DNA of 64,000 bases from JAWLGZ01 sp041690635. GTDB lineage: Bacteria > Pseudomonadota > Gammaproteobacteria > Thiohalomonadales > Thiohalomonadaceae. Under the pieces are notes generated by a model. The model worked only from the letters and a program-made list of their open reading frames with translations, searched no databases and had not been told where the DNA came from. Below, piece by piece: positions 47,797-56,283 of this stretch (positions within the stretch are counted from its first letter, which is position 1; every line of letters starts with the position of its first letter). The stretch covers positions 310,001-374,000 of the forward strand of contig JAWLGZ010000005.1 of NCBI GenBank assembly GCA_041690635.1. The letters run 5' to 3'. A program made the translations under genes and the position numbers.

Positions 47797-50591
47797 CAGG
47801 AGCCCTCCTCGGGCGGGTGGATGTGCGGCTGGCGGCTCAGCCGGCCGAGGTTCTCCAGGATCAGCATCACCGTCCCCACCACCACCAGGAACACGCCGAG
47901 GTCGAAGGCCATGGCGCTGGCGAGGTGCAGCTCGCCGATGAGCGGCAGATCCAGGTGCAGCACGGCGGAGGTGAGGAACGGGTACCCCAGCAGCAGCGCC
48001 CCCAGCCCGGTCACGGTGGCCAGCAGCACGCCGAGGCCGATGATGGGGAAGTAGCGGAAGCGCAGCCGCTCCTGGGTCCACTGGATGCCGCTCGCCAGGT
48101 GCTGGAGGATGAGTGCGGTGCCGGCGATGAGGCCGGCGATGAAGCCCCCGCCCGGTTCGTTATGGCCACGCATGAGGATGAAGATCGCCACCACCAGCGC
48201 CAGCGGCAGCAGCGGCCGCGAGATGGCGGCCATGATCAGCGGGTGGGCATCACGGGCCCAGCGGCGGCCGGAGAGATCACCCTGGGGCAGCGGCAGCCGC
48301 AGCCCCTGCAGCAGGGCGAAGATGCCGGTGGCGGCTATGGCCAGCACGGTGATCTCGCCGAGGGTGTCGTAGCCGCGGAAGTCGACCAGGATCACGTTGA
48401 CCACATTGGTGCCGCCGCCAAGCGGCTCGGCCTGGGCCAGGAAGTAGTCGGAGATGGGGGCGCCCGGGCGGGTCATCATGGCGTAGGCGAGCAGCGCGAT
48501 GCCGAGCCCGGCCAGCCCCGCCAGGGTGCCGTCGCGCAGCCGGCGCGGCATCGACACCTCCGGGCGCTCACCACCCGGCAGGAAGAAGAGCGCGAGCAGC
48601 AGCAGGATGGTGGTCACCACCTCCACCGAGATCTGGGTCAGCGCCAGGTCGGGCGCCGAGAAGTGGATGAAGGTGAGGGTGACCACCAGCCCGACCACGC
48701 TGGTCATCACCAGCGCCAGCATCCGCTGGTGACGCACCACCACGGTACCGACGGCGGCGATCACCAGAATCACCGCTGCTACCACACTGACGCCGTCGAT
48801 CGGCGTCCAGAGGCCGCCATCGAGCTCGATGCCGCCCCAAAGGGCGGCGCCGATCAGAACCACCACGCTGCCGATCAGCCAGGCGGTGTAGCGCTGCAGT
48901 GAACCATTGTCGAAGCGGTCCATCACTCCACGCGAATACCAGGGCGCCGCGCGGGTCCCGCGCCGGAACAGCACCTCCCCGGTCACACTGGGGAACAGCC
49001 GGTCGTGAAGCGCGAACAGCCGGTGGCGCAGCGTGTAGATAAGGATGCCGCCGCTCAGCGCCACCAGACTCATCAGCAGCGGCAGGTTGAAGCCGTGCCA
49101 GATCGCCAGGCTGAAGGCGGGTACCTCCCCGAGGGTGCCGCGGACTGCGGCATCGAGCAATGGCCGGACCGTCTGTCCGGGGAGGATGCCGACCAGCAGG
49201 CAGACCGCCACCAGCAGCTCCACCGGGATCTTCATCCAGCGCGGCGGCTCGTGCGGGGTGCGGGGCAGGTCGATCGGCTCACCGTTGAAGAAGACGTCGT
49301 GAATGAAGCGTACCGAGTAGGCGACCGAGAACACCCCCGCCAGGGTGGCCATCGCCGGCAGCAGCCACTGGGACTGGGTGAGCCACTGCACGTGGATGGT
49401 CTCGGCGAAGAACATCTCCTTGCTGAGGAAGCCGTTCAGCAGCGGCACCCCGGCCATCGCCGCCGCCGCCACCATGGCGAGGGTGGCGGTGTGGGGCATG
49501 TATTTCCACAACCCGTTCAGCCGCCGCATGTCGCGGGTGCCGGCCTCGTGGTCGATGATGCCCGCGGCCATGAACAGCGACGCCTTGAAGGTGGCGTGGT
49601 TGATGATGTGGAACAGGCCGGCCACGGCGCCGAGCGGCGTGCCGAGGCCGAACAGCAGGGTAATGAGTCCCAAATGGCTGATGGTGGAGTAGGCGAGCAG
49701 CCCCTTCAGGTCGTGCTTGAACAGGGCGGTGTAGGCGCCGAACAGCAGGGTCGCCAGGCCGACACCGCCGACCAGGAAGAACCACACCTCGGTCCCCGAG
49801 AAGACCGGGAAGAAGCGGGCGAGCAGGAACACCCCCGCCTTCACCATGGTCGCCGAGTGCAGGTAGGCTGAGACCGGGGTGGGCGCCGACATGGCGTGGG
49901 GCAGCCAGAAATGGAACGGGAACTGGGCCGATTTGGTGAACGCCCCCAGCAGGATGAGTACCAGGGTGGGCAGGTAGAGGGGGTGGTTGCGCACCAGTTC
50001 CCCCGAGGCCAGCACCACCGAGAGGCTGTAGCTGCCGACCATCCCGCCCAGCAGCAGGAAGCCGGCCAGCAGCGCCAGGCCGCCGCTGCCGGTGATGACC
50101 AGCGCCATGCGCGCGCCCCGGCGCGCCTCCGGACTGCCGTGCTTGTAACCGACCAGCAGGAAGGAGGTGAGGCTGGTCAGCTCCCAGAACACCAGCAGCA
50201 GGATCAGGTTGTCCGAGAGGACGATGCCCAGCATCGCCATCTGGAACAGCAGCAGCAGGGCGAAGAAGCGGCCGAGCGGGTCGCTCTTGGGCAGGTAGTA
50301 GCGGGCGTAGAGGATGACCAGCAGGCCGATGATCAGGATCAGCAGCACGAACAGAAGCGACAGGCCGTCGAGCCGCAGGGCGAAATCGAGCCCCAACTGT
50401 GGGATCCACGGCACCGAGGTCAGCACCTCGCCGCCGGCGAAGATGGCCGGCGCATGCCAGAGAGCGGGCAGCAGCGCCAGGGCGGTGGCCGCGCCGGCGG
50501 CCCAGGCGGGGGCATCGCGTCCGGCACGAGCCAGCAAAGGGGAGACCACCGCCCCGATGAGCGGCAAGAGGATGATCCAGCCGAGTGCCAT
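47796..50591 (-). CDS. mrpA: Fused cation antiporter subunit MrpA-MrpB, operon 2
   Basis: A 931-residue protein. The first ~500 residues are a NuoL-like channel (FWELTSLTSFLLVGYKH; SAQFPFHFWLPHAMSAPTPVSAYLHSATMVKAGVFLLAR). Then come a DUF4040/MbhD region (FSAPDLALTQISVEVVTTILLLLALFFLP), an MbhE region (DFRGYDTLGEITVLAIAATG) and a terminal MnhB domain (HNEPGGGFIAGLIAGTALILQH). Fusion of MrpA and MrpB is known in proteobacterial Mrp/Pha systems. It is the first gene of the minus-strand operon. Confidence 0.96.
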   Translation of the reverse strand: MALGWIILLPLIGAVVSPLLARAGRDAPAWAAGAATALALLPALWHAPAIFAGGEVLTSVPWIPQLGLDFALRLDGLSLLFVLLILIIGLLVILYARYYLPKSDPLGRFFALLLLFQMAMLGIVLSDNLILLLVFWELTSLTSFLLVGYKHGSPEARRGARMALVITGSGGLALLAGFLLLGGMVGSYSLSVVLASGELVRNHPLYLPTLVLILLGAFTKSAQFPFHFWLPHAMSAPTPVSAYLHSATMVKAGVFLLARFFPVFSGTEVWFFLVGGVGLATLLFGAYTALFKHDLKGLLAYSTISHLGLITLLFGLGTPLGAVAGLFHIINHATFKASLFMAAGIIDHEAGTRDMRRLNGLWKYMPHTATLAMVAAAAMAGVPLLNGFLSKEMFFAETIHVQWLTQSQWLLPAMATLAGVFSVAYSVRFIHDVFFNGEPIDLPRTPHEPPRWMKIPVELLVAVCLLVGILPGQTVRPLLDAAVRGTLGEVPAFSLAIWHGFNLPLLMSLVALSGGILIYTLRHRLFALHDRLFPSVTGEVLFRRGTRAAPWYSRGVMDRFDNGSLQRYTAWLIGSVVVLIGAALWGGIELDGGLWTPIDGVSVVAAVILVIAAVGTVVVRHQRMLALVMTSVVGLVVTLTFIHFSAPDLALTQISVEVVTTILLLLALFFLPGGERPEVSMPRRLRDGTLAGLAGLGIALLAYAMMTRPGAPISDYFLAQAEPLGGGTNVVNVILVDFRGYDTLGEITVLAIAATGIFALLQGLRLPLPQGDLSGRRWARDAHPLIMAAISRPLLPLALVVAIFILMRGHNEPGGGFIAGLIAGTALILQHLASGIQWTQERLRFRYFPIIGLGVLLATVTGLGALLLGYPFLTSAVLHLDLPLIGELHLASAMAFDLGVFLVVVGTVMLILENLGRLSRQPHIHPPEEGS

Positions 50592-50906
50592 GCGTGGTGA
50601 TTCTTTCTCTGGGGGGAAGTGAAGCCGTCTCCGGAATGCCGTCTACAGCTTACCGAAAAGCATCTCTAGCGAGAAGGATTCAAATCCGGGGGCGGCTTTT
50701 CCGGCGCTGGCCCTATAATCAGTGCGGTACGCGCCCTGGCCAGGCCTTGGGAGTGGTGCGCCCCAGGCCTTCTTGAGGTGTCGCATCGCGGGTATGGGCC
50801 GATTGCGTGACCTGGATCAGGGATGTCGGGGGATGGCACAGGTAGCTTGAATACCCTTTGGTATGCCGCCGGCGGTGCGGTAGAGAAGATGGTGGGAGGC
50901 AAACGC
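50592..50906. promoter_or_regulatory. Divergent control region of mrp operon 2 and the MotA-like pair
   Basis: No gene is seen. A consensus -10 box TATAAT is at 50714-50719 on the plus strand, but no good -35 is found at 16-18 bases. A leader hairpin follows (GGCCTTGGG...CCCCAGGCC, about 50741-50768, then TTCTT), which could attenuate transcription of the MotA-like gene. GGGAGG at 50894-50899 is the ribosome-binding site for the start at 50907. Confidence 0.45.
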
Positions 50907-51833
50907 ATGGTGGAGTTCGAGAGCCGGTACAGCCGGCGGATCCTGGTCAGGCTGTTGTTGCTCACGGTTATCCTGGCCGGGGTGCTGGTGGCGGGCCGAC
51001 AACTGGTCGCGGACATCTATTTCCGGGACCAGCTTACCCTGACCGGGTTGGTGATTAACGGTGCCATCCTCGGCCTGTTCCTGATTGGACTCGGCCGGAT
51101 GATCGCCCTGCTGCTGCGCTACGCCCGTGAGGAGCGCGCGCTCGGCCGCTTCGTGCGAGGCATGGAGGGGGACTTCTACCACCCGGTGGACAGCCTCGAC
51201 CCGCACTCGCTCATTCTTCAGCGCTACAAGGCGGTGGTCACCCTGAGCAAGCAGGGGGCGCCGGTCAACCACAGTGCGTTGGCCTCCACCCTGGTGGCGA
51301 ACGAGAGTACCCGTCTCAGCCTGCCGCGCTTCATCAACAATATTCTGATCCTGACCGGCGTGTTCGGCACCATCGTCTCCCTGTCGATGGCGCTGGTGGG
51401 TGCCTCCGACCTGCTCGGTAACACCGGCGAGACTTCCCAGATGGGACTGGTGATCCACGGCATGTCCACGGCGCTCTCCACCACCATGACCGCCATCATC
51501 TGTTATCTGTTCTACGGCTACTTCTACCTCAAGCTCCAGGATGCCAAGACCCATCTGTTAAGCGGACTGGAACAGGTCACCACGCTCTATCTGCTGCCCA
51601 AGTACTCCCACTCCGCCGACCATGTGGCCCACGACCTGGCCGGACTGGTGCGCAGTCTGCGGGAGACAGCGGAGGGGATGAGTGCGGCGCAGAAGGAGCA
51701 GGCGGAGTCGGCGCGCCAGCTGCGCGAGCTGATCGCCGCCATGCAGAAACGGGTGTCGCCGATGGGCGAAGACCTCGAAGTGATCAAGCGGGTGCTGCGC
51801 GAAGGCTTCCGGCTCCCCGCTGCGGGCGACTGA
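50907..51833 (+). CDS. MotA/TolQ/ExbB-family proton channel protein
   Basis: A 308-residue protein with four predicted helices (about 12-33, 44-70, 143-168 and 179-205). The roughly 70-residue cytoplasmic loop lies between helices 2 and 3, as in MotA. Helix 3 (LILTGVFGTIVSLSMALVG) and helix 4 (GMSTALSTTMTAIICYLFYG) carry the glycine/threonine pore pattern of the family. The C-terminal 70 residues are helical. GGGAGG fixes the start at 50907. It forms a tight operon with the next gene, which supplies the ion-carrying partner. Force-coupled function is inferred; the target is unknown. Confidence 0.88.
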   Translation: MVEFESRYSRRILVRLLLLTVILAGVLVAGRQLVADIYFRDQLTLTGLVINGAILGLFLIGLGRMIALLLRYAREERALGRFVRGMEGDFYHPVDSLDPHSLILQRYKAVVTLSKQGAPVNHSALASTLVANESTRLSLPRFINNILILTGVFGTIVSLSMALVGASDLLGNTGETSQMGLVIHGMSTALSTTMTAIICYLFYGYFYLKLQDAKTHLLSGLEQVTTLYLLPKYSHSADHVAHDLAGLVRSLRETAEGMSAAQKEQAESARQLRELIAAMQKRVSPMGEDLEVIKRVLREGFRLPAAGD

Positions 51834-51834
51834 G

Positions 51835-52764
51835 ATGGAGGGTTTCGTCGACCTGCGCAGTGGTGACGAGGGCGGCTCGGGCGATAGCTTCTGGCCCTCG
51901 TTCACCGACATCATGATGGTGGTGGTGATGATCTTCATGATCGCCTCCACCGTTCTCATCCTGCGCAACTGGGACCTGGTGCGGGAGCTGCGCGAGACCA
52001 TGGACGCGGAGCGGGCGGCGCAGGAGGTGGCGCGCTTCGCCAGCGAAGTGAACGCCACCCTGGAAGAACAACTCGCCAACGCCCAGCATGAGGTCTCGCT
52101 GATGCGGATGCGCCTGATGCGTTCGCAAGAGGAGAGCCGCGCACAGGCGGAGGCGCTGGCCGACAGGGAACAGCGCCTGCTGGCGCTGCAGGACCGTCTG
52201 GGACAGGCGGAGCTTGACCTTGCCGCCAGCCGGACACGCGGCAGCGAGCTGGAGTCGGAACTGCAGGAGACCACCCGGACCCTGGCCGAACTCCGCTCTG
52301 TCTGGCAGACCCAGGAGCGGGAACTGCAGGAGGTCAGGGGTCAGGTGGTACAGCTCGAAACCGCCCGGCGCGAACAGACCGAGGAGATCGCGCGACTGCG
52401 GCGTGTCGGGTCCGAGGCCGAACGGTTGCTCGCCTCACTCCAGGGGGACTACGACAGCCTGAAGGTGAAGTACGACAAATTGGTGCGCCCGGCACGGACC
52501 GCCCAGGGCAAGCATGTGGTGGAGGTGCGGTACGAGAAACGGGACGGCGATACCCGTATCGCCCTGCGCGAGCCGGGGCAGGCCGCTTACCGGGGCGTTA
52601 CCCGGGGCGAACTGGATACCCGGCTGGCGGCACTGGCGGAGGGCTACCCGGACCTGCTCTATGTGAAGATTGTCATCCCCGAGAATAGTGGATTGTCCTA
52701 TAACGAGGCGTGGCGATTCACCAGCGACGTGTTGGAGAAGTACGATTACTACCATCGTCAATAG
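51835..52764 (+). CDS. MotB/ExbD-like protein with long coiled coil
   Basis: A 309-residue protein. The single N-terminal helix (SFTDIMMVVVMIFMIASTVL, residues 22-41) carries Asp25 in the position of the proton-binding Asp of MotB/ExbD. Residues about 45-215 are continuous coiled coil rich in Glu, Arg, Gln and Leu. The last ~85 residues (VVEVRYEKRDGDTRIALREP; TRGELDTRLAALAEGYPDLL) resemble a small ExbD-like periplasmic domain. No OmpA-type peptidoglycan-binding motif is seen. It starts one base after the channel gene. It looks like a stator with a very long periplasmic arm. Confidence 0.8.
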   Translation: MEGFVDLRSGDEGGSGDSFWPSFTDIMMVVVMIFMIASTVLILRNWDLVRELRETMDAERAAQEVARFASEVNATLEEQLANAQHEVSLMRMRLMRSQEESRAQAEALADREQRLLALQDRLGQAELDLAASRTRGSELESELQETTRTLAELRSVWQTQERELQEVRGQVVQLETARREQTEEIARLRRVGSEAERLLASLQGDYDSLKVKYDKLVRPARTAQGKHVVEVRYEKRDGDTRIALREPGQAAYRGVTRGELDTRLAALAEGYPDLLYVKIVIPENSGLSYNEAWRFTSDVLEKYDYYHRQ

Positions 52765-53055
52765 GAGCGGAAATTTCGCAAAAATTAACTGCGTGCGGCG
52801 CCCCCTGTCCGCCCCTTTTTTTGCGAGCCGCTCAGCATCTGAGGGCCCCTGAATCGGGTGCGAAAATCTACACGGAAAAGGGATACCAAATCGGCTGTCC
52901 GCTGAGGTAGCATATGCGCCCCGACCGGAGGCCGCCGGCCGAACACTCCGCCGGGAACCGGACGTCTGTCCGGCGTGCTCTGGACCAACCGCGAAGCCGG
53001 AAGTTCGCGTGTGCAATCACCCCTATTTTTGCACTGCACGAGGGAATCACGAGAG
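52765..53055. other. Intergenic region between the stator-like pair and the hydrolase
   Basis: A 291-base noncoding stretch. A pyrimidine tract (CCGCCCCTTTTTTT near 52811-52824) could end transcription of the stator-like operon, although the stem before it is weak. A perfect CCGGAC-GTCT-GTCCGG hairpin is at 52958-52973. I see no gene. Confidence 0.4.
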
Positions 53056-53712
53056 ATGACCTTGAAGACGCGCGACGGTATCGAGTTCGACACCTATGAA
53101 ACGGGACCGGCGGACGCCTGCGCGGGCGTACTCATCATCCACGACTGGTGGGGCATGCTGAAGTACAACCGGGAGTGGGCCGACCGGCTCGCGGAGCTCG
53201 GTTACCGCGTACTGGTGGCGGACCTTTACGACGGCGTGCGGGCACACAATGCCCAGGAGGCCGGCGAATTGATGCGCTCCATCGACCAGGACGAGGCGGA
53301 CAGCAAGCTGCTCGCGGCCATCGACCGCCTGAAGAAGGGCGGATGCCAGCAAATCGCGGCGCTCGGCTGGTCGTTCGGTGGCCGGCAGGCAATGCAGGCG
53401 GCCCTGCTCGATCCGGAATCGGTGGTCTCAGCGGTGCTGTTCTACTGTCGTATGCTGACCGACCCGGAGGCGCTGGCCGACCTGGGTGGGCCGGTCCTCG
53501 CTATCTACTCCACCACCGAGACCACCTGGCCGGAGAAGATGGAGCGGTTCGACAGGGCGATGGCGGAAGCGGGCAGGATGGTGGAGAGCCGGGCCTTCGA
53601 GGCGGGCCATGGTTTCGTCAATCCGGAGAGCGAGCGCTATGACGCGACGGCTGCCGAGGAGGCGTGGGCCGCGACCACCGAGTTTCTGCTGCGAACGGTG
53701 CCCGTGACCTGA
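53056..53712 (+). CDS. Dienelactone hydrolase family protein with a serine nucleophile
   Basis: A 218-residue alpha/beta hydrolase of the dienelactone hydrolase family (VLIIHDWWGMLKYNREWADRLAELGYRVLVADLYDG near the start). The nucleophile elbow reads GWSFGG, so Ser occupies the site that is Cys in classical dienelactone hydrolase. The His of the triad is in EAGHGFVNP. It likely hydrolyses an ester or lactone; the substrate is unknown. It stands alone on the plus strand. Confidence 0.87.
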   Translation: MTLKTRDGIEFDTYETGPADACAGVLIIHDWWGMLKYNREWADRLAELGYRVLVADLYDGVRAHNAQEAGELMRSIDQDEADSKLLAAIDRLKKGGCQQIAALGWSFGGRQAMQAALLDPESVVSAVLFYCRMLTDPEALADLGGPVLAIYSTTETTWPEKMERFDRAMAEAGRMVESRAFEAGHGFVNPESERYDATAAEEAWAATTEFLLRTVPVT

Positions 53713-53753
53713 GGGCCCGCAACGAACGCGAAGGATGCGATTCAAATCCCTTG

Positions 53754-53775
53754 AGTCGGCATCTGTTCGCCGACT
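53754..53775 (+). terminator. Hairpin after the hydrolase gene
   Basis: A 7-bp perfect stem (AGTCGGC / GCCGACT) with an 8-base loop lies about 40 bases after the stop and is followed by a T-rich but interrupted stretch. It is a possible terminator. Confidence 0.4.
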
Positions 53776-53838
53776 GCACTGTTGTTCTTAGTTCTCTTTT
53801 ATCGCTGAAGAGATTGTCCGGCGCAAAGTGATGTTTCG

Positions 53839-54201
53839 ATGCAGGATAGACGTGAACATCAACGCGTCCGCCAGCGCCGGCGGATCGGTATCATTCTCTC
53901 CAGCGGAGAGGTGATCTACGCCTGGACCTACGACATCAGTCTCGGCGGTGTTCAGATCCTGTGTGAGTACGGCGCAGACATCGGTGACGAATTCGATGTT
54001 TTCCTCTCGCTGCTCGACCCGGAATCCGACACCTACCGCCGCATCGACACGCGGGTCCGTATTTCCCACCTGGTCTACGCCGGCGAACTCGGCTGCTACC
54101 GCATCGGGATGCAGTTCGTTCACATCAACGGGGAGGGCCAGGATGTCATTGAGCGCTACATCGAACAGCGATTGAGCCTGCTCTATCACCGCTCGCGTTG
54201 A
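53839..54201 (+). CDS. PilZ-domain cyclic-di-GMP receptor
   Basis: A 120-residue single-domain protein. The N-terminal RREHQRVRQRRR contains the RxxxR motif, and YDISLGGVQI matches D/NxSxxG; together these bind cyclic-di-GMP in PilZ proteins. It would read out the messenger controlled by the HD-GYP and GGDEF-EAL proteins elsewhere in the window. No partner gene is adjacent. Confidence 0.92.
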   Translation: MQDRREHQRVRQRRRIGIILSSGEVIYAWTYDISLGGVQILCEYGADIGDEFDVFLSLLDPESDTYRRIDTRVRISHLVYAGELGCYRIGMQFVHINGEGQDVIERYIEQRLSLLYHRSR

Positions 54202-54265
54202 CCCCGGCACGATTCGCGGCCGCCACTGCTTCCACAGGAAAGGCCGGCAAAAGTGCAACAGTACA

Positions 54266-54604
54266 CTAGGGCTTGTTCGAACCGCCCGGGGTGTAGAGGT
54301 GGGTCGGGAAGGGGGCGACATTGTCGCTGGCGGAGACCGGGGTGATCTTGGCGGTGCCCCCCTTCTCAAGTTCGTCGATACGGACGATGGCGTGCACCGG
54401 CACGAAAAAGCGCTTCACCCCCTCGAACTCGCTCTTCAGCCGCTCTTCGGAGGGGTCCACCACCACCGATCCCGTTGTGCCGAAGAGGAGGTCGCCGATC
54501 TCCACGAAGCCCAACATCGAGCCGTGGCTCACCTCTCGGGCAAACAGCTCATACACCTTCCCCTGATTGAAGAAGCTGACCCGGTAGACAACGCGCTTTT
54601 CCAT
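54266..54604 (-). CDS. DUF1820 family protein
   Basis: A 112-residue soluble protein. VVYRVSFFNQGKVYELFAREVS, GFVEIGDLLFG, VVDPSEERLKSEFEGVKR and FVPVHAIVRIDELEK match the gammaproteobacterial DUF1820 family, whose function is unknown. It is convergent with the PilZ gene and lies 67 bases beyond the mutH stop on the same strand. Confidence 0.88.
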   Translation of the reverse strand: MEKRVVYRVSFFNQGKVYELFAREVSHGSMLGFVEIGDLLFGTTGSVVVDPSEERLKSEFEGVKRFFVPVHAIVRIDELEKGGTAKITPVSASDNVAPFPTHLYTPGGSNKP

Positions 54605-54671
54605 GCGGTGATCTTACTCACGATGCCCCGGGGCTGCCAGTTGCGGGAGCTGGCAGGCGACGCGCCGCCTG

Positions 54672-55361
54672 TCAGCATGCGGCTACTGCGTAGTGGCGGC
54701 GCAGGATGGTGGCCGTGAAGCCGGGGCGCAGATAGAAACCGCGCGGGTTGGTGCGAATCGGCGCCCCGTCGGCCCCGTGTGCGCCACGCCGGGCCCGGGA
54801 GTCGGCCGCCTTCGGACGAATCTGCAGCACCTGTCCGTGACGGGCGGTGACCTGTTCGATGCCCCCGGTCGCGACCATCTCCATCAACTCCTCCCAGTCC
54901 TGACGCAGCAGACGGAATGCCTCCGGATCCGGACTCCACAGGAGCGCACTTCCCACCCGCCGTTCGGGAATGGGAATCGTCGGTTCCGCCTCCACAGGCA
55001 CCCACAGCACCCGGCCCAGCTTGCGGCAGACCCAGGACTCCTCCCACCGCTCCCCGTGGCCGCTCTCCAGCGGCACCGTACACACATAGGTGGACTCGCG
55101 GGGCCGCCCGAGGCGGTCCACCGGCACCGTTTTCAACTCGATGCCGAGTGTCTGAAAGTCCGGTTCGGCGAGTGACGCGGCGCTGGCGCCCAGCCAACGT
55201 TCCAGCAACTGCCCGACCCACCCCTTGTGGCGGCGGAAGTCGGCGGGCGTCGCCTCCCCCGCCGCCTCGGCCAGGGCGCCAAGCGTGAGCCCCGCAAGCA
55301 CGCGGGCACGGGCCAGCAACTCCTCTTCATCGCGGGGCGGTCGGGTGGGCGGTGTGGGCAT
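54672..55361 (-). CDS. mutH: DNA mismatch repair endonuclease MutH
   Basis: A 229-residue enzyme that nicks the unmethylated strand at hemimethylated GATC sites when activated by MutS/MutL. The active-site D-x(n)-E-x-K is clear: Asp68, Glu75 and Lys77 in PDFQTLGIELKTVPV. The N-terminal helix contributes LLERWLGA, and RKLGRVLWVPVE follows. Its presence implies Dam-directed repair, a trait largely limited to gammaproteobacteria, and helps place the organism. Confidence 0.94.
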   Translation of the reverse strand: MPTPPTRPPRDEEELLARARVLAGLTLGALAEAAGEATPADFRRHKGWVGQLLERWLGASAASLAEPDFQTLGIELKTVPVDRLGRPRESTYVCTVPLESGHGERWEESWVCRKLGRVLWVPVEAEPTIPIPERRVGSALLWSPDPEAFRLLRQDWEELMEMVATGGIEQVTARHGQVLQIRPKAADSRARRGAHGADGAPIRTNPRGFYLRPGFTATILRRHYAVAAC

Positions 55362-55519
55362 GGCGGGGTTCCACCTGAAGTTCTCGAGCGTGACCAGTGG
55401 CTGCCGACCACCTATCCGCGATAGGCGATGACCGGGGGATTGTGCCCGCGGTTACCGCCTGCGTCCACGCTGTGGTAGGCTCGGCCCGCAAGCCCCAGGA
55501 TGCCAGGAAAGGAACAACA

Positions 55520-56179
55520 ATGAGAACGACTGCGGTTGTGCTATTTCTTGCCTGCGCACTGCCCATGCAGGCGGTCGCCTACGGCATACCCTATGGAAAT
55601 CCCTACGGCGGAAACACCTACGCCAACCCGTATGGCCAGGCCCCTGCCTGGTCCGGCGGCTACGCGGCACCGGGCGGAACGCTTCAGGGCGGCATCGCCC
55701 GGCTCACCGGTTTCCTTACCAGCCGGCCCGATATTTCATCGGGCGAACTGCGCGCCTTCGCCGAACGTGAACTGTCCCCCTACTTCGATTTCGAGCAGAT
55801 GGCCTGGTGGGCGGCGGGACCGCTGCGCCGCCACCTGTCGCCGGAGCAGCAGGCGCAACTGGTCAATGGGGTGCGGGGGCTGTTCCTGCAGGCAATGGTC
55901 GCCAATCTGTCCGGGTACAGCCCGCGGCAGATCGAGTACCTGAATCCGCGCGGGAATCCCGCTACCGGGGAGGTGGTCCTTACCATCCGTGCCTGGAATC
56001 CGCAGGGGTACCCGATCGAGGTCGGCTTCCGGTTGAACCGCGGCGCTGACGGCTGGAAGGTGTTCGACGTGGTCGCCGAGGGGACCAGCGCCGTGGCCTA
56101 CTACCGCCGGCTGCTTGCCGATATGGCGCGGCGTGACGGTATCGACGCCATGTTGGCCAAGCTCCCGGGGGGCCGTTGA
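55520..56179 (+). CDS. MlaC/Ttg2D-like phospholipid-binding periplasmic protein
   Basis: A 219-residue exported protein with signal peptide MRTTAVVLFLACALPMQAVA. A Gly/Tyr/Asn/Pro-rich stretch (IPYGNPYGGNTYANPYG) follows, then the MlaC fold (FDFEQMAWWAAGPLRRHLSPEQ; VLTIRAWNPQGYPIEVGFRLN; WKVFDVVAEGTSAVAYYR). MlaC proteins ferry phospholipids across the periplasm. No other Mla gene is adjacent, and the Tyr-rich insert after the signal is unusual. AAAGGA precedes the ATG. Confidence 0.8.
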   Translation: MRTTAVVLFLACALPMQAVAYGIPYGNPYGGNTYANPYGQAPAWSGGYAAPGGTLQGGIARLTGFLTSRPDISSGELRAFAERELSPYFDFEQMAWWAAGPLRRHLSPEQQAQLVNGVRGLFLQAMVANLSGYSPRQIEYLNPRGNPATGEVVLTIRAWNPQGYPIEVGFRLNRGADGWKVFDVVAEGTSAVAYYRRLLADMARRDGIDAMLAKLPGGR

Positions 56180-56186
56180 GGACTTT

Positions 56187-56256
56187 CGCCAAGGCGCCAA
56201 GCTCGCCAAGAGGCACGAAGAGATAGTATTTTCTTGGCGATCTTTGCGCCTTTGCG
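56187..56256. repeat. Imperfect palindrome of the CGCCAAGACGCAAAG family
   Basis: The left arm CGCCAAGGCGCCAAGCTCGCC pairs imperfectly with the right arm TTGGCGATCTTTGCGCCTTTG around a short AT-rich loop. It is related to the element at 44691-44758. It sits between convergent genes and may serve as a transcription stop for both. Confidence 0.65.
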
Positions 56257-56283
56257 GGAGGAAGTTCCTCAAGCGAGTAGTTT

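Noticed and set aside
50907..52764. Zorya-type defence system (ZorA/ZorB)
   Set aside because: The channel and Asp-helix protein are reminiscent of ZorAB, but the following genes are a hydrolase and a PilZ protein; no ZorC, ZorD or ZorE effector is present.
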